Of a stretch of DNA of 64,000 nt, positions 8,300 through 15,909 are shown one piece after another. Position 1 is the stretch's first letter. Each line of letters starts with the position of its first letter. Position numbers and translations under genes: made by a program. The notes below the pieces were generated by a model. The model had not been told where the DNA came from. It made no database searches and saw nothing but the letters and a program-made list of their open reading frames with translations. The stretch is from contig CASFTM010000002.1 of the NCBI GenBank assembly GCA_949297775.1, positions 101,249-165,248 of the forward strand, given 5' to 3'. The DNA is from an uncultured bacterium (GTDB lineage: Bacteria; Elusimicrobiota; Elusimicrobia; Elusimicrobiales; Elusimicrobiaceae).

Positions 8300-9922
8300 A
8301 TGGGTGAAGAAAAAGGTTATTTAGCACTTGTATTACACGCACATTTACCGTTTATCAAACACCCGGAATACCCGGATTTCCTGGAAGAAGACTGGTTCTA
8401 CGAAGCCATGGTGGAAACATACATTCCCCTGCTTAACGTATTTGAAAACCTGACCGAAGAAGGAACCGATTTCCGGCTGACGATGTCCCTCACGCCGCCG
8501 TTGTGCAATATGATGTCGGACCCGCTTTTAATTGACCGCTTCCGCCATTATTTAAACCAGCGGGTGGAACTGTCGGAAAAAGAACTCAACCGTACACAGG
8601 GGACCGAATTTGAAGGCGTCGCGCGGATGTATTTCAACAAATTCCGCCGTTACAAAGATTTGTTTGAGAACCGCTACCACTGCCGCGTGTTGGAAGGGTT
8701 CAAAAAATTCCAGGATATGGGCAAGCTGGAAATCATCACCTGCTGCGCCACGCACGGCTATCTGCCGCTGATGGTGCATAAAGAAAGCGTCAACGCCCAA
8801 ATCAAAATCGCCGCCAACGATTACCGCAGCCGCTTTGGCCGCAGCCCGCGCGGCATTTGGCTGGCGGAATGCGCCTACAACCCCGGTGATGATAAATTCC
8901 TGCGCGACGAAGGCATCCGCTTCTTCTTTACCGAATCGCACGGCATTCTGCACGGCACGCCCCGCCCGAAATACGGCATTTATGCGCCCGTGTATTGCCC
9001 GCAAACCGGCGTGGCCGCCTTTGCGCGCGATATGGAATCGGCCCAGCAGGTTTGGAGCGCTGAATCCGGCTACCCCGGCGATCCGCGCTACCGCGAATTC
9101 TACCGCGATTTGGGGTATGACTTGAATTACGATTACATCAAGCCCTACCTCCATTCCGACGGCGTCCGCCGCAATATCGGTATGAAATACCATAAAATTA
9201 CCGGCAAAGTATCCCTGAACCAAAAGCAAGCCTACAACCCGTATGAAGCGCGCGAAGTAGCCGCTATGCACGCCGGCAACTTTATGTTCAACCGCCAAAA
9301 ACAGATTGAATATTTAAGCACGCTGTTGGACCGCAAACCGTTGGTCGTTTCTATGTACGACGCGGAGCTCTACGGGCACTGGTGGTATGAAGGGATTGAT
9401 TTCTTGGAATATCTGTTCAAGAAAATCTATTATGACCAGAAAGACATCAAACTCGTCACCCCGAGCGAATACCTGGAAATGTACCCCGAAAACCAAATGG
9501 TGCAGCCATCTATGTCCTCCTGGGGAGACAAAGGCTACCACGATGTGTGGCTTAACAGCGGCAACGACTGGATTTACCGCCACCTCATCAAAGCGGCTGA
9601 ACGGATGATGGAACTAGCCAACAAGTTCCCCAATGCAGACGGCCTCTTGCGCCGCGCGCTCAACCAATTAGCGCGCGAATTGGTGCTGATGCAGTCTTCC
9701 GACTGGGCGTTTTTGATGACGACCGGAACCGCTAAGGAATACTCCACCAAACGCACCAAGGACCACGTCAAGCGCTTTAACGAGCTCTACGAACAAATCC
9801 AGGGCAACCGCATTGACGAGGGCTTCGTGTACGACTTGGAACAGAAAGACTCTATCTTCCAGCAAATGGATTATAACGTCTATTCCAGTGCCGCCAAGGA
9901 AGCCGTCCTGAAAAAGTATTAA
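8300..9922 (+). CDS. GH57 family glucan enzyme, probable 1,4-alpha-glucan branching enzyme
   Basis: A 540-residue cytoplasmic glycoside hydrolase of family 57. The start HAHLPFIKHPE is typical for the DUF1957 branching-enzyme subgroup. The predicted nucleophile is E190 in GIWLAECAY and the acid/base is D354 in SMYDAELYGHWW. A helical C-terminal region follows (about 400-540). Length matches characterised GH57 branching enzymes. It would introduce alpha-1,6 branches into glycogen, though some family members are amylases or 4-alpha-glucanotransferases. It is cotranscribed with the DUF4912 gene and ends at a strong terminator. Confidence 0.9.
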   Translation: MGEEKGYLALVLHAHLPFIKHPEYPDFLEEDWFYEAMVETYIPLLNVFENLTEEGTDFRLTMSLTPPLCNMMSDPLLIDRFRHYLNQRVELSEKELNRTQGTEFEGVARMYFNKFRRYKDLFENRYHCRVLEGFKKFQDMGKLEIITCCATHGYLPLMVHKESVNAQIKIAANDYRSRFGRSPRGIWLAECAYNPGDDKFLRDEGIRFFFTESHGILHGTPRPKYGIYAPVYCPQTGVAAFARDMESAQQVWSAESGYPGDPRYREFYRDLGYDLNYDYIKPYLHSDGVRRNIGMKYHKITGKVSLNQKQAYNPYEAREVAAMHAGNFMFNRQKQIEYLSTLLDRKPLVVSMYDAELYGHWWYEGIDFLEYLFKKIYYDQKDIKLVTPSEYLEMYPENQMVQPSMSSWGDKGYHDVWLNSGNDWIYRHLIKAAERMMELANKFPNADGLLRRALNQLARELVLMQSSDWAFLMTTGTAKEYSTKRTKDHVKRFNELYEQIQGNRIDEGFVYDLEQKDSIFQQMDYNVYSSAAKEAVLKKY

Positions 9923-9934
9923 TGCTGTACACGC

Positions 9935-9966
9935 AAAACCCCGGGAGCCAAACTCCCGGGGTTTTT
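9935..9966. terminator. Bidirectional intrinsic terminator
   Basis: A 13-bp stem (AAAACCCCGGGAG/CTCCCGGGGTTTT) with a T run on the plus strand and an A run before the stem. It sits between the convergent GH57 gene and pilin gene. Confidence 0.85.
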
Positions 9967-9990
9967 AAATGGTTTTTTATTGCATTTCCT

Positions 9991-10563
9991 TTATTTCAGC
10001 CTATATGCATTTACATTGCCGCCTTCAAACCAATGAAAAGCAAAACTCCGGTTGAGGGTGCCATTCAGTGATTTGCAGACCTGGTTGCCTACCGCACTGT
10101 CCGCCGCCGCCCAACATTCTTCTTCCCCCGGTGCAAAAGTGGAATTCTCCAAGAACATCACATAACCCGTTATGTTGCCTTCTCTGGAAGGCTTTGTTAC
10201 GCCTAAAACGGCAGAGGTGGCACCGCCTGTGCCGACCCTTAAATCAATCATAGCCTGGGCGCATTTAATAGAACCGTTATCATAGTAAGGAGAACATCCT
10301 TCCGGCAGATCAAACCCATCCAAAGCCGTATCATCATCGGGCGGATAGGTTCCATTGGCAATATAATACACTTCCGCTTGGTCTTTAATGGAACGTACGG
10401 CGGCCATCACGCTGGATAAACGGCTTTTTTCCACCGCTACTTGGTATTTGGGCAACGCCACCGCCGCCAAAATACCAATAATTAAAACGACTACTAACAA
10501 CTCTATTAACGTAAATCCGGCGTTTTTTCCCGCCGGGAGGGTTTTTTGATAAATTTTGCTCAT
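9991..10563 (-). CDS. Type IV pilin (cassette 1)
   Basis: A 190-residue prepilin. A 16-residue leader (MSKIYQKTLPAGKNAG) is cleaved before [19 protein letters not shown], with Gly at -1 and Glu at +5 as prepilin peptidase and assembly require. The hydrophobic helix continues to ALPKYQVAVEKSR. The variable globular C-domain has several cysteines. The first 50 codons are nearly identical in DNA sequence to the pilin at 61.0 kb, while the C-domain is unrelated in detail. The ATG at 10563 lies in the loop of a perfect inverted repeat and has no Shine-Dalgarno; an in-frame TTG at 10569 is an alternative start. Structured repeats lie upstream. Confidence 0.9.
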   Translation of the reverse strand: MSKIYQKTLPAGKNAGFTLIELLVVVLIIGILAAVALPKYQVAVEKSRLSSVMAAVRSIKDQAEVYYIANGTYPPDDDTALDGFDLPEGCSPYYDNGSIKCAQAMIDLRVGTGGATSAVLGVTKPSREGNITGYVMFLENSTFAPGEEECWAAADSAVGNQVCKSLNGTLNRSFAFHWFEGGNVNAYRLK

Positions 10564-10583
10564 ACGCAAAATTTATCAAAAAA
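10542..10583 (-). repeat. Perfect 18-bp inverted repeat enclosing the pilin start codon
   Basis: The arms 10542-10559 and 10566-10583 pair perfectly (outer T6/A6, inner GATAAATTTTGC/GCAAAATTTATC). The six-base loop TCATAC holds the ATG complement at 10561-10563. The same arrangement recurs at 61555-61592, with the inner pair changed from GC/GC to GG/CC. Confidence 0.85.
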
Positions 10584-10597
10584 AAAAAACAAATCAA
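10571..10597 (-). promoter_or_regulatory. Candidate pilin promoter with T12 spacer
   Basis: On the minus strand, TTGATT is followed by TG, twelve Ts (10578-10589) and GA, giving a 16-base spacer to TAAATT. The ATG comes six bases after that -10. The block CTTGATTTG-T12-GATA is identical upstream of the pilins at 21.5 and 61.6 kb. The promoter reading is inferred; the homopolymer and its conservation are seen directly. Confidence 0.5.
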
Positions 10598-10684
10598 GGG
10601 GCGAGCCGCCCCTCCCCTTCCTTTACCCGTTAACGCGATTAGTGGAGCCACATTATTTCCACAATGTTGCACCCTTGCACAACG
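10598..10684 (-). repeat. Pilin-associated structured repeat, copy 1
   Basis: The unit begins (plus coordinates) with a hairpin GGGGCG/CGCCCC (10598-10612). A conserved core of about 60 bases follows (CCCGTTAACGCGATTAG, then ACAATGTTGCACCCTTGCAC), ending in a second small hairpin GTTGC/GCAAC type. Similarity to the 21.6 kb copy continues to about 10765 through CTTGCCGGGGGCAGG and TGCTTACGTAA. No conserved reading frame. Confidence 0.8.
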
Positions 10685-10800
10685 ACACCTTGCCGGGGGC
10701 AGGGCCTTCCAGGCCGCGGGGCTCTGCCTCGGAGAGGGGTTTGCAAAACACGGTGCTTACGTAAAGAGGAAACAACAAGTTGGGAATATCTTTGCAAAAA

Positions 10801-10884
10801 GTGAGTCGCCCCTCCCTTTCCTTGACCCGTCAGCACGACTAGCTGGGCCGCACTGTTCCCGTGCTGTCGCGCCCTTGTGCCACG
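10801..10884 (-). repeat. Pilin-associated structured repeat, copy 2
   Basis: A second copy in the same orientation about 200 bases further from the pilin. Core CCCGTCAGCACGACTAG, then CACTGTTCCCGTGCTGTCGC. The GC hairpin at the edge is only half preserved and there is no T12 tract, so it looks like a decayed unit. The rest of the gap 10570-11025 shows no gene. Confidence 0.7.
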
Positions 10885-11013
10885 GCACCGGGCCGGTGCT
10901 GTTGACCGCATACCAGCATATAAATTTATTGGCCTTAATACGCCCCATTTTCAGGTCCAAAGGCCCATATCGTTTTAGGCCCAAGGACCCTGGTTTTCAA
11001 TCTTATTTCTTTT

Positions 11014-11019
11014 TATAGT
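11014..11019 (+). promoter_or_regulatory. -10 element of an apparently leaderless gene
   Basis: TATAGT lies six bases before the ATG at 11026. No Shine-Dalgarno fits between, so the mRNA would start at or next to the start codon. Confidence 0.45.
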
Positions 11020-11025
11020 ATAAGT

Positions 11026-12309
11026 ATGAAAAACAATACAACGAAAAACATCTTGCTTTGCCTGTGCTGTATGTTGCTTGCCACAGCCTCTTTTGCCCAA
11101 AAAGGCAAAATTGTCAAACAAGCGGTTTCTGCCGCTACAGAAAATATTTCGGCAGTTTCTGCCACGGCTGCAACCCATGCAGCGGCAGCTGCCGCCAAAG
11201 CCTCCCGGCAAGCGGCCCTTGCATCTGGTGCAGCCGAAATTTCTTCGCCCATTCGCCCCATGTTAAAAGGCACCCACCCCACGGCCGAGGCGCTTAATCA
11301 AAACGAAATGATACGCCGTTTCAGCACGGCGATGGCCCTTTCAAAAAACAAAGAAGTTCTCAACTATGCCGCCGCCCTGGAACGGGAACGCACTCAAGCC
11401 CGCCGTTTAGCGGCTACATTAAAAGATTTTCAAACCTTAAATTTGAATACGCTCAAAGAAGAAGAGTTAAAGGATAAAATAAGCGAAACAATTATTAACC
11501 GCAGTTTACAACGTTTCTTAATGGGATCTATCGCCGCCAAAAACTATACCCAATTTATGCGCGATTTATCCAATTATTATAGTCTTTCGGTGGAATTTAT
11601 GGCCTCTTACGAACTGCGTTTCATTGCGCCGCAAGACGTGCGCGAAATTTTTGCCCAAACCGCCTTAGAATACATGAAAGCGCATCCGCACAAAGTGAAC
11701 TTAAAATTACGTGAAATTCTCAAATCCCCCTTTGTGTCTGATACTCTCAAAGCTTCCTTGCGCAGTTTCGTAGCTTTGTCTCAAATTCAGCCCCAACACG
11801 AAAGTGCTTTTTTGACCGTGTTGCGTGAAGCCCACAAGCAATACACCGCCGGGTTGGCCCATGTCCGTTCGCAGGAAGATATTACGGAAACAATCGCCGT
11901 ATATCAAGAAGCCGCCGCCGAGCTGGAAGCGTTTACCAACCGTTATCACCGCTCTCCACGCTGGAATGCGCCGCTGCCAGAAAGACGCTTATACAATAAA
12001 TTGCTGATTTTAATCATGCACAACCAAGCGAACCAATTTAGACAAGTTACCAACTACGTAACTAAAATGCAGCGCCTGCTGACCCAATACCCGCGCATTA
12101 ACAAAACCGCCGATGAAACCTTGGAACTGTTACAGGATTTCATTCAGGAAAAGGGCTTCTTCCCGCGGGCAGTAAGCTCCGCACCTTCGGATGTGCAAAT
12201 CCCGGAAGACGAATTAGACCTTTACGAAAGCGTCCTGTTCTGGGAAACAACGGATAATAATTTTCAACAAACAGTGATAGCTTTACAAAAGAAATTTGGC
12301 CTTTACTAA
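11026..12309 (+). CDS. Exported protein of unknown function
   Basis: A 427-residue protein with a clear signal peptide (MKNNTTKNILLCLCCMLLATASFA, cleavage after ASFA). An Ala/Ser-rich stretch follows (about residues 35-75), then a long, mostly alpha-helical region rich in Leu, Arg, Glu and Gln. No catalytic motif, membrane span or lipobox is seen. Predicted location is periplasm. I do not recognise the family. It stands alone between pilin cassette 1 and a terminator shared with greA. The ATG follows TATAGT by six bases with no ribosome site, suggesting a leaderless transcript. Confidence 0.8.
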   Translation: MKNNTTKNILLCLCCMLLATASFAQKGKIVKQAVSAATENISAVSATAATHAAAAAAKASRQAALASGAAEISSPIRPMLKGTHPTAEALNQNEMIRRFSTAMALSKNKEVLNYAAALERERTQARRLAATLKDFQTLNLNTLKEEELKDKISETIINRSLQRFLMGSIAAKNYTQFMRDLSNYYSLSVEFMASYELRFIAPQDVREIFAQTALEYMKAHPHKVNLKLREILKSPFVSDTLKASLRSFVALSQIQPQHESAFLTVLREAHKQYTAGLAHVRSQEDITETIAVYQEAAAELEAFTNRYHRSPRWNAPLPERRLYNKLLILIMHNQANQFRQVTNYVTKMQRLLTQYPRINKTADETLELLQDFIQEKGFFPRAVSSAPSDVQIPEDELDLYESVLFWETTDNNFQQTVIALQKKFGLY

Positions 12310-12333
12310 GAGGTTTTCTCCTCCTCTAAACAA

Positions 12334-12364
12334 AAAACCGGACCGCTTAAAGCGGTCCGGTTTT
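12334..12364. terminator. Bidirectional intrinsic terminator
   Basis: A 14-bp stem (AAAACCGGACCGCT/AGCGGTCCGGTTTT) with a three-base loop between the convergent exported-protein gene and greA. Confidence 0.88.
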
Positions 12365-12379
12365 GGTATTCTATACCGA

Positions 12380-12853
12380 TTATTTGTATTCCAATTTAAC
12401 CAATTTGTATTTTTTAGGCCCTCTCGGCAAAATAGCTTCAAACATTTCGCCTTCTTTTTTGCCCAACACCCCATTGGCTAACGGCGATTTAACGGACAGA
12501 AGCCCTTTCTCCGGGTTGGATTCCATTGATCCTACCAGCGTATAAGTAAACTCAATGCCGGCGTCCACATCTTGGATAGTTACCGTCGCGCCGATACGCG
12601 CTTCGCTTTTATCCACCGTCAAATCATCGGTAATTTGGGCGTTTCTCAAGCGGAGCTCCAGTTCCTGGATGCGGATAAGCGTTTCCGTTTGTTTTTCTTT
12701 CGCGGCGTGATATTCGGCGTTTTCTTTTAAATCGCCTTGGGCGGCTGCCTCGCCGATTTCGTTAGACAGCTGGGCTTTTAATTCTTTCAAATCTTTCAGC
12801 TCGTTTACCAAAGCTTCATATTTTTTGCGGCTTACGTAAAATGGTTCTCCCAT
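12380..12853 (-). CDS. greA: Transcription elongation factor GreA
   Basis: A 157-residue GreA. The N-terminal coiled coil (about residues 1-75) carries the acidic tip segment GDLKENAEYHAAKE, which reaches into the RNA polymerase secondary channel to stimulate transcript cleavage. The C-terminal FKBP-like domain includes the expected NPEKGLLSVKSPLANGVLGKK. Length is typical (E. coli 158). An AAGGAG site precedes the ATG. It is single-gene, ending at the shared terminator. GreB is excluded by the shorter basic patch and overall match to GreA. Confidence 0.95.
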   Translation of the reverse strand: MGEPFYVSRKKYEALVNELKDLKELKAQLSNEIGEAAAQGDLKENAEYHAAKEKQTETLIRIQELELRLRNAQITDDLTVDKSEARIGATVTIQDVDAGIEFTYTLVGSMESNPEKGLLSVKSPLANGVLGKKEGEMFEAILPRGPKKYKLVKLEYK

Positions 12854-12924
12854 AATGCAACTCCTTAAATACCTACAACAGTAAGTGTACTATTTATCCG
12901 CCCGCATTTCAACGGCCCTTTTAT

Positions 12925-12933
12925 TGCTATAAT
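12925..12933 (+). promoter_or_regulatory. Extended -10 promoter of a leaderless gene
   Basis: TGCTATAAT ends seven bases before the ATG at 12941. No ribosome site fits in the gap, so the transcript should begin at or next to the start codon. Confidence 0.6.
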
Positions 12934-12940
12934 CAAATAT

Positions 12941-13744
12941 ATGCGATTTTTCCCGTTATTTCTGTTCTTCCTATTCTGGGCCACGGCGGACTGTTTGGCC
13001 CAAAACAATCACGTATGGATTGCCGAACAAAACGCCCCTGCCGTAGTGGCGGTGAATGTAGCCAAAACGGACGGTTCCACCTTTACAGGAACAGGATTTG
13101 TGCTTACGCCGGACGGGCTCATCGCTACCAGCCGGCACGTATCGGAAAATGCCCTATACATTAACATTACCTTTAATAACGGCGCCGTTTCCGGCGAAGC
13201 CGCCCAGGTAGCCGCCGCCGGAAATGTAGATTTGTCCCTCTTAAAGATACAGGCGCGCAACTTGCCGCACGTAACGTTAGGCGATTCGGACACCGTCCTG
13301 CCAGGCCAAACCATTACCGTAATAGGCAACCCGCGCCGCCTGCAAAACACCATATCTTCCGGATTAATCAGCCAAGTGCGCAAAAAAGCGGACGGCGTTT
13401 TATGGCACCAAATCAGCGCGCCCATTTCCCCCAGCTCCAGCGGGAGCCCGGTATTTAATGCGGACGGACAAGTCGTTTCCATCGCATTCGCCAGCTACAA
13501 AGGGGAAGGCAACCAAAACCTGAATTTTGCCGTCCCTTCCAATTACTTAAAAGAATTGGTGTCCGCCGCAGGCTACTCCCTGCCAGCTCCGCAGCAGGCG
13601 GTCCCCTCCACGCAGGAGCTCTCCTCCAATCCGCTTTGGGCACATATTCAAAAATCGTGGCGCATTTTGCAAGACTTGCTGCATAGCTGGTTCCCGGCAA
13701 AATCCGCCCAAAACACCCTTGAAAAATCCACTCCAAACGGGTAG
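12941..13744 (+). CDS. Exported trypsin-like serine protease (HtrA-type, no PDZ)
   Basis: A 267-residue chymotrypsin-fold protease with a signal peptide (cleavage near TADCLA). The triad can be placed as H66 (ATSRHVSEN), D97 (GNVDLSLLK) and S167 (SSSGSPV). The oxyanion motif reads SSSGSP rather than the common GNSGGP. The trypsin-2/DegP-like domain spans about residues 25-200, and a Pro/Ser-rich tail without PDZ domain ends the protein. Likely a periplasmic quality-control or processing protease. The ATG follows TATAAT by seven bases with no ribosome site. Confidence 0.88.
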   Translation: MRFFPLFLFFLFWATADCLAQNNHVWIAEQNAPAVVAVNVAKTDGSTFTGTGFVLTPDGLIATSRHVSENALYINITFNNGAVSGEAAQVAAAGNVDLSLLKIQARNLPHVTLGDSDTVLPGQTITVIGNPRRLQNTISSGLISQVRKKADGVLWHQISAPISPSSSGSPVFNADGQVVSIAFASYKGEGNQNLNFAVPSNYLKELVSAAGYSLPAPQQAVPSTQELSSNPLWAHIQKSWRILQDLLHSWFPAKSAQNTLEKSTPNG

Positions 13745-13817
13745 ACTATCTATACAGCCGGCTTAAGGCGCACCAACTGCGGCCCGCACCGGGAGTTTTT
13801 TGTTCGTCGGAGTGTTT

Positions 13818-15752
13818 ATGAAAAAAACTGCTGGAAAAATTATTCTGTTTATCGTCTGTTTGGCGCTGGTTATATTTTTACTTCTTCCCTTTTTACAGCC
13901 TTCCGACAGGCAGCCCGCTGCCAACAGCGCTGTCAAAACGGCGGAGCCCCAAATCTTTACCTCTAACCCGCTGACGGAATTAGTCAACCGCATTGCGCGC
14001 TTTTTCTCACGCAAAAAAAGTTCTTCTTCCAAAACGCTGACTTCCCAGCAAGAAAAAGAACATTTCGGCTCCCCCATCCCGGAGGAAGAACTTTATGCCG
14101 ATGCACGCGCCGCTTCCCTTAATTCCATTTCCACGGAAGCCGCTCCAGCCGCCGGCTCCGGCCCGCGGACGGGCTTTGGGGATGCCTCTTTACAAACCGA
14201 TGAGGGAGAATGGGTGCTGATCCGCCAAACCATACCCGAAGACGGAATAAGGGGAATGCACGAAGTCAGCACCAAAGATAATCCTTATGACCGCTACGTC
14301 CGCCAGGAACGTGCCGCCCGGTTCACGCCGACCGCCGCGCCAGCCTCGCCCGAAGTGCCGGACTCTAAATGGGCCCGCCTGTTTACTCCCATTAAACGGC
14401 TGTTTGGTTTTTCGGCCCCGCAGGCGGCAGCTTCCAGAACGGCGGGTGGAAACCGCGCAGCAAGCGGCAGCCGGCTGGCCTCTTCAGAGGGGATAGGTTC
14501 TTCCGGCAGCAAAAGTGCGTCTTCTTTTGGCGGAGGGGAATGGGATATGCCACAGCCGGGTGCACTCAACCCGCAGGACGGGCAGGCTCCCGCCGGGCAA
14601 ACCTCTTTGCTGGCATATTTGGACCCTAATGCTGTATTGGATGAAGTAGCGGATTCGTTAGCCGATGCACAGTACCCCAATCCGCAAAGCGCACGAGATA
14701 AAAAAGCCAAAGAAGAGTACCGCCAACAGCGCCGGGAAGAAGCCCAGCAGTACTTTCTTTCCCGCGCACAGGAACGTTTAAACCGTTTAGCCGCCGGACA
14801 AGAGGCTGAAGACGAACTGAAAAACATGCTCTCTTTCTCTTGTACCAATGAAGCCCCCCGCCCGGTAAAAAGCTCCGTTTGCTCCGTGGGCGAAAATCCA
14901 AACGCCCGCCCGGCCAGCAAGCAAGCCTTGGAAGCGGCCAAACAAAAAAACGCCCAGTTGTTTTATAAAAAAACCCATTTGACCATGCCCCCGGCGCCAA
15001 TTACACCCATTATTGGGCGGGCTACCGATATCCCCCAGGACGCGGTAGACCCGGAGGTGGACTCGGAAGAATACACCAAAACCATGGAAATTTACCAGTT
15101 TATGCTCCAGCAGGAGGATTGCTCTTCCAAGCCGTGTTATTGGGTAGCCAATTCCCGCCAGCTGAATACGGAGTTGTCCGACTCGGTAGAAGCGGCTGGA
15201 GCCGTGTTTAAAGGGGATCCCTTGGATAAATACAGCCAAGTAGCCAAACAATTTGCTCAATACAAAATGGACCAACTGCCGGCAGACGCTTCGGAAGAGG
15301 ACAAGAAAGCCGCACAAGCGCAGGCCGACCAATTTGCCCCATCTTACATCTTATACACAGCCGATAATTTAAAATCCCTCCAGGAACAAAACCGTGAGGC
15401 TATGCTGGAACGCAATATGCAAGGCGGCGCCGCATTATATGCACTGACTGCTCCTATCGGCAAACAACTCAGCGAAGACTTGGATTCCACCGTGTTTTTC
15501 TACGGACGGGATAATTCCTTCATTGACGCAGACCAAAACCCAACCTTTGCAGAGCGTTCAGCCGTGCTGGCGGATACGCTGGCAGACCAGATCCAATTTT
15601 TCCAGCAAGTGGGGCAAGAACTGCGCCAAAAAACCTCGCGCGAAATCGTCCAAAAACAAACTCGGGCAGAGGTGGAAGAACTCCAAAAAAAATCTAAAAA
15701 AGAACGATCCCCTTTTGATAAAAAGCGCGCCGCGGCCGGTACGCGCCGCTAA
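13818..15752 (+). CDS. Large anchored protein of unknown function
   Basis: A 644-residue protein with one N-terminal membrane anchor (about residues 4-24, KIILFIVCLALVIFLLLPF). A long Ala/Ser/Pro-rich, low-complexity region follows (to about residue 280), then a more helical, charged region to the end (coiled-coil-like near 290-340 and 590-640). Cysteines occur in the middle third (CTNEAPRPVKSSVC, EDCSSKPCYW). The start 13818 was chosen because a GGAG lies five bases before it; 13800 lacks a site. No known domain is recognised. It probably faces the periplasm. It ends at a very strong terminator, so it is a single gene. Confidence 0.75.
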   Translation: MKKTAGKIILFIVCLALVIFLLLPFLQPSDRQPAANSAVKTAEPQIFTSNPLTELVNRIARFFSRKKSSSSKTLTSQQEKEHFGSPIPEEELYADARAASLNSISTEAAPAAGSGPRTGFGDASLQTDEGEWVLIRQTIPEDGIRGMHEVSTKDNPYDRYVRQERAARFTPTAAPASPEVPDSKWARLFTPIKRLFGFSAPQAAASRTAGGNRAASGSRLASSEGIGSSGSKSASSFGGGEWDMPQPGALNPQDGQAPAGQTSLLAYLDPNAVLDEVADSLADAQYPNPQSARDKKAKEEYRQQRREEAQQYFLSRAQERLNRLAAGQEAEDELKNMLSFSCTNEAPRPVKSSVCSVGENPNARPASKQALEAAKQKNAQLFYKKTHLTMPPAPITPIIGRATDIPQDAVDPEVDSEEYTKTMEIYQFMLQQEDCSSKPCYWVANSRQLNTELSDSVEAAGAVFKGDPLDKYSQVAKQFAQYKMDQLPADASEEDKKAAQAQADQFAPSYILYTADNLKSLQEQNREAMLERNMQGGAALYALTAPIGKQLSEDLDSTVFFYGRDNSFIDADQNPTFAERSAVLADTLADQIQFFQQVGQELRQKTSREIVQKQTRAEVEELQKKSKKERSPFDKKRAAAGTRR

Positions 15753-15763
15753 TCAAAAGCAAG

Positions 15764-15801
15764 TTTAAAAATGCCCCGGGAATCTCCGGGGCATTTTTAA
15801 A
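15764..15801 (+). terminator. Intrinsic terminator
   Basis: A 16-bp stem (TTTAAAAATGCCCCGG and its complement) with a six-base loop and T run follows the large anchored-protein gene. Confidence 0.88.
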
Positions 15802-15836
15802 CTGTTTTTCGGGTTTCTTTTCTATCCAAAAACGGG

Positions 15837-15880
15837 TATAATTTCTATATCTGCTCCGCGCGCGCCCGTGCGTACGGAGC
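15837..15880 (+). promoter_or_regulatory. Promoter and 5' leader hairpin of the envelope operon
   Basis: TATAAT at 15837-15842 lies 68 bases before the first ATG. The leader contains a GC-rich stem-loop with closing stem GCTCCG/CGGAGC (15853-15858 with 15875-15880) and an AAGGAG ribosome site further down. The hairpin may affect stability or translation; no known riboswitch class is recognised. Confidence 0.5.
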
Positions 15881-15909
15881 GACCCCAACACAACAAGGAG
15901 CCCGGGTTT

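Noticed and set aside
10564..10569. TTG start codons six bases upstream of the ATG in pilin cassettes 1 and 3
   Set aside because: The ATG gives a leader of normal length; TTG adds only two residues and neither has a ribosome site. The ATG is preferred but the choice is not proven.
10639..10911. Recurring peptide-like pattern (for example LIVLTG followed by Glu/Lys/Gly) in translations of the pilin-associated repeats, suggesting a conserved small protein
   Set aside because: Copies 1, 2, 3 and 5 read in different frames upstream of this patch because of single-base length differences, and no shared start or ribosome site exists; the conservation is better explained at the RNA or DNA level.
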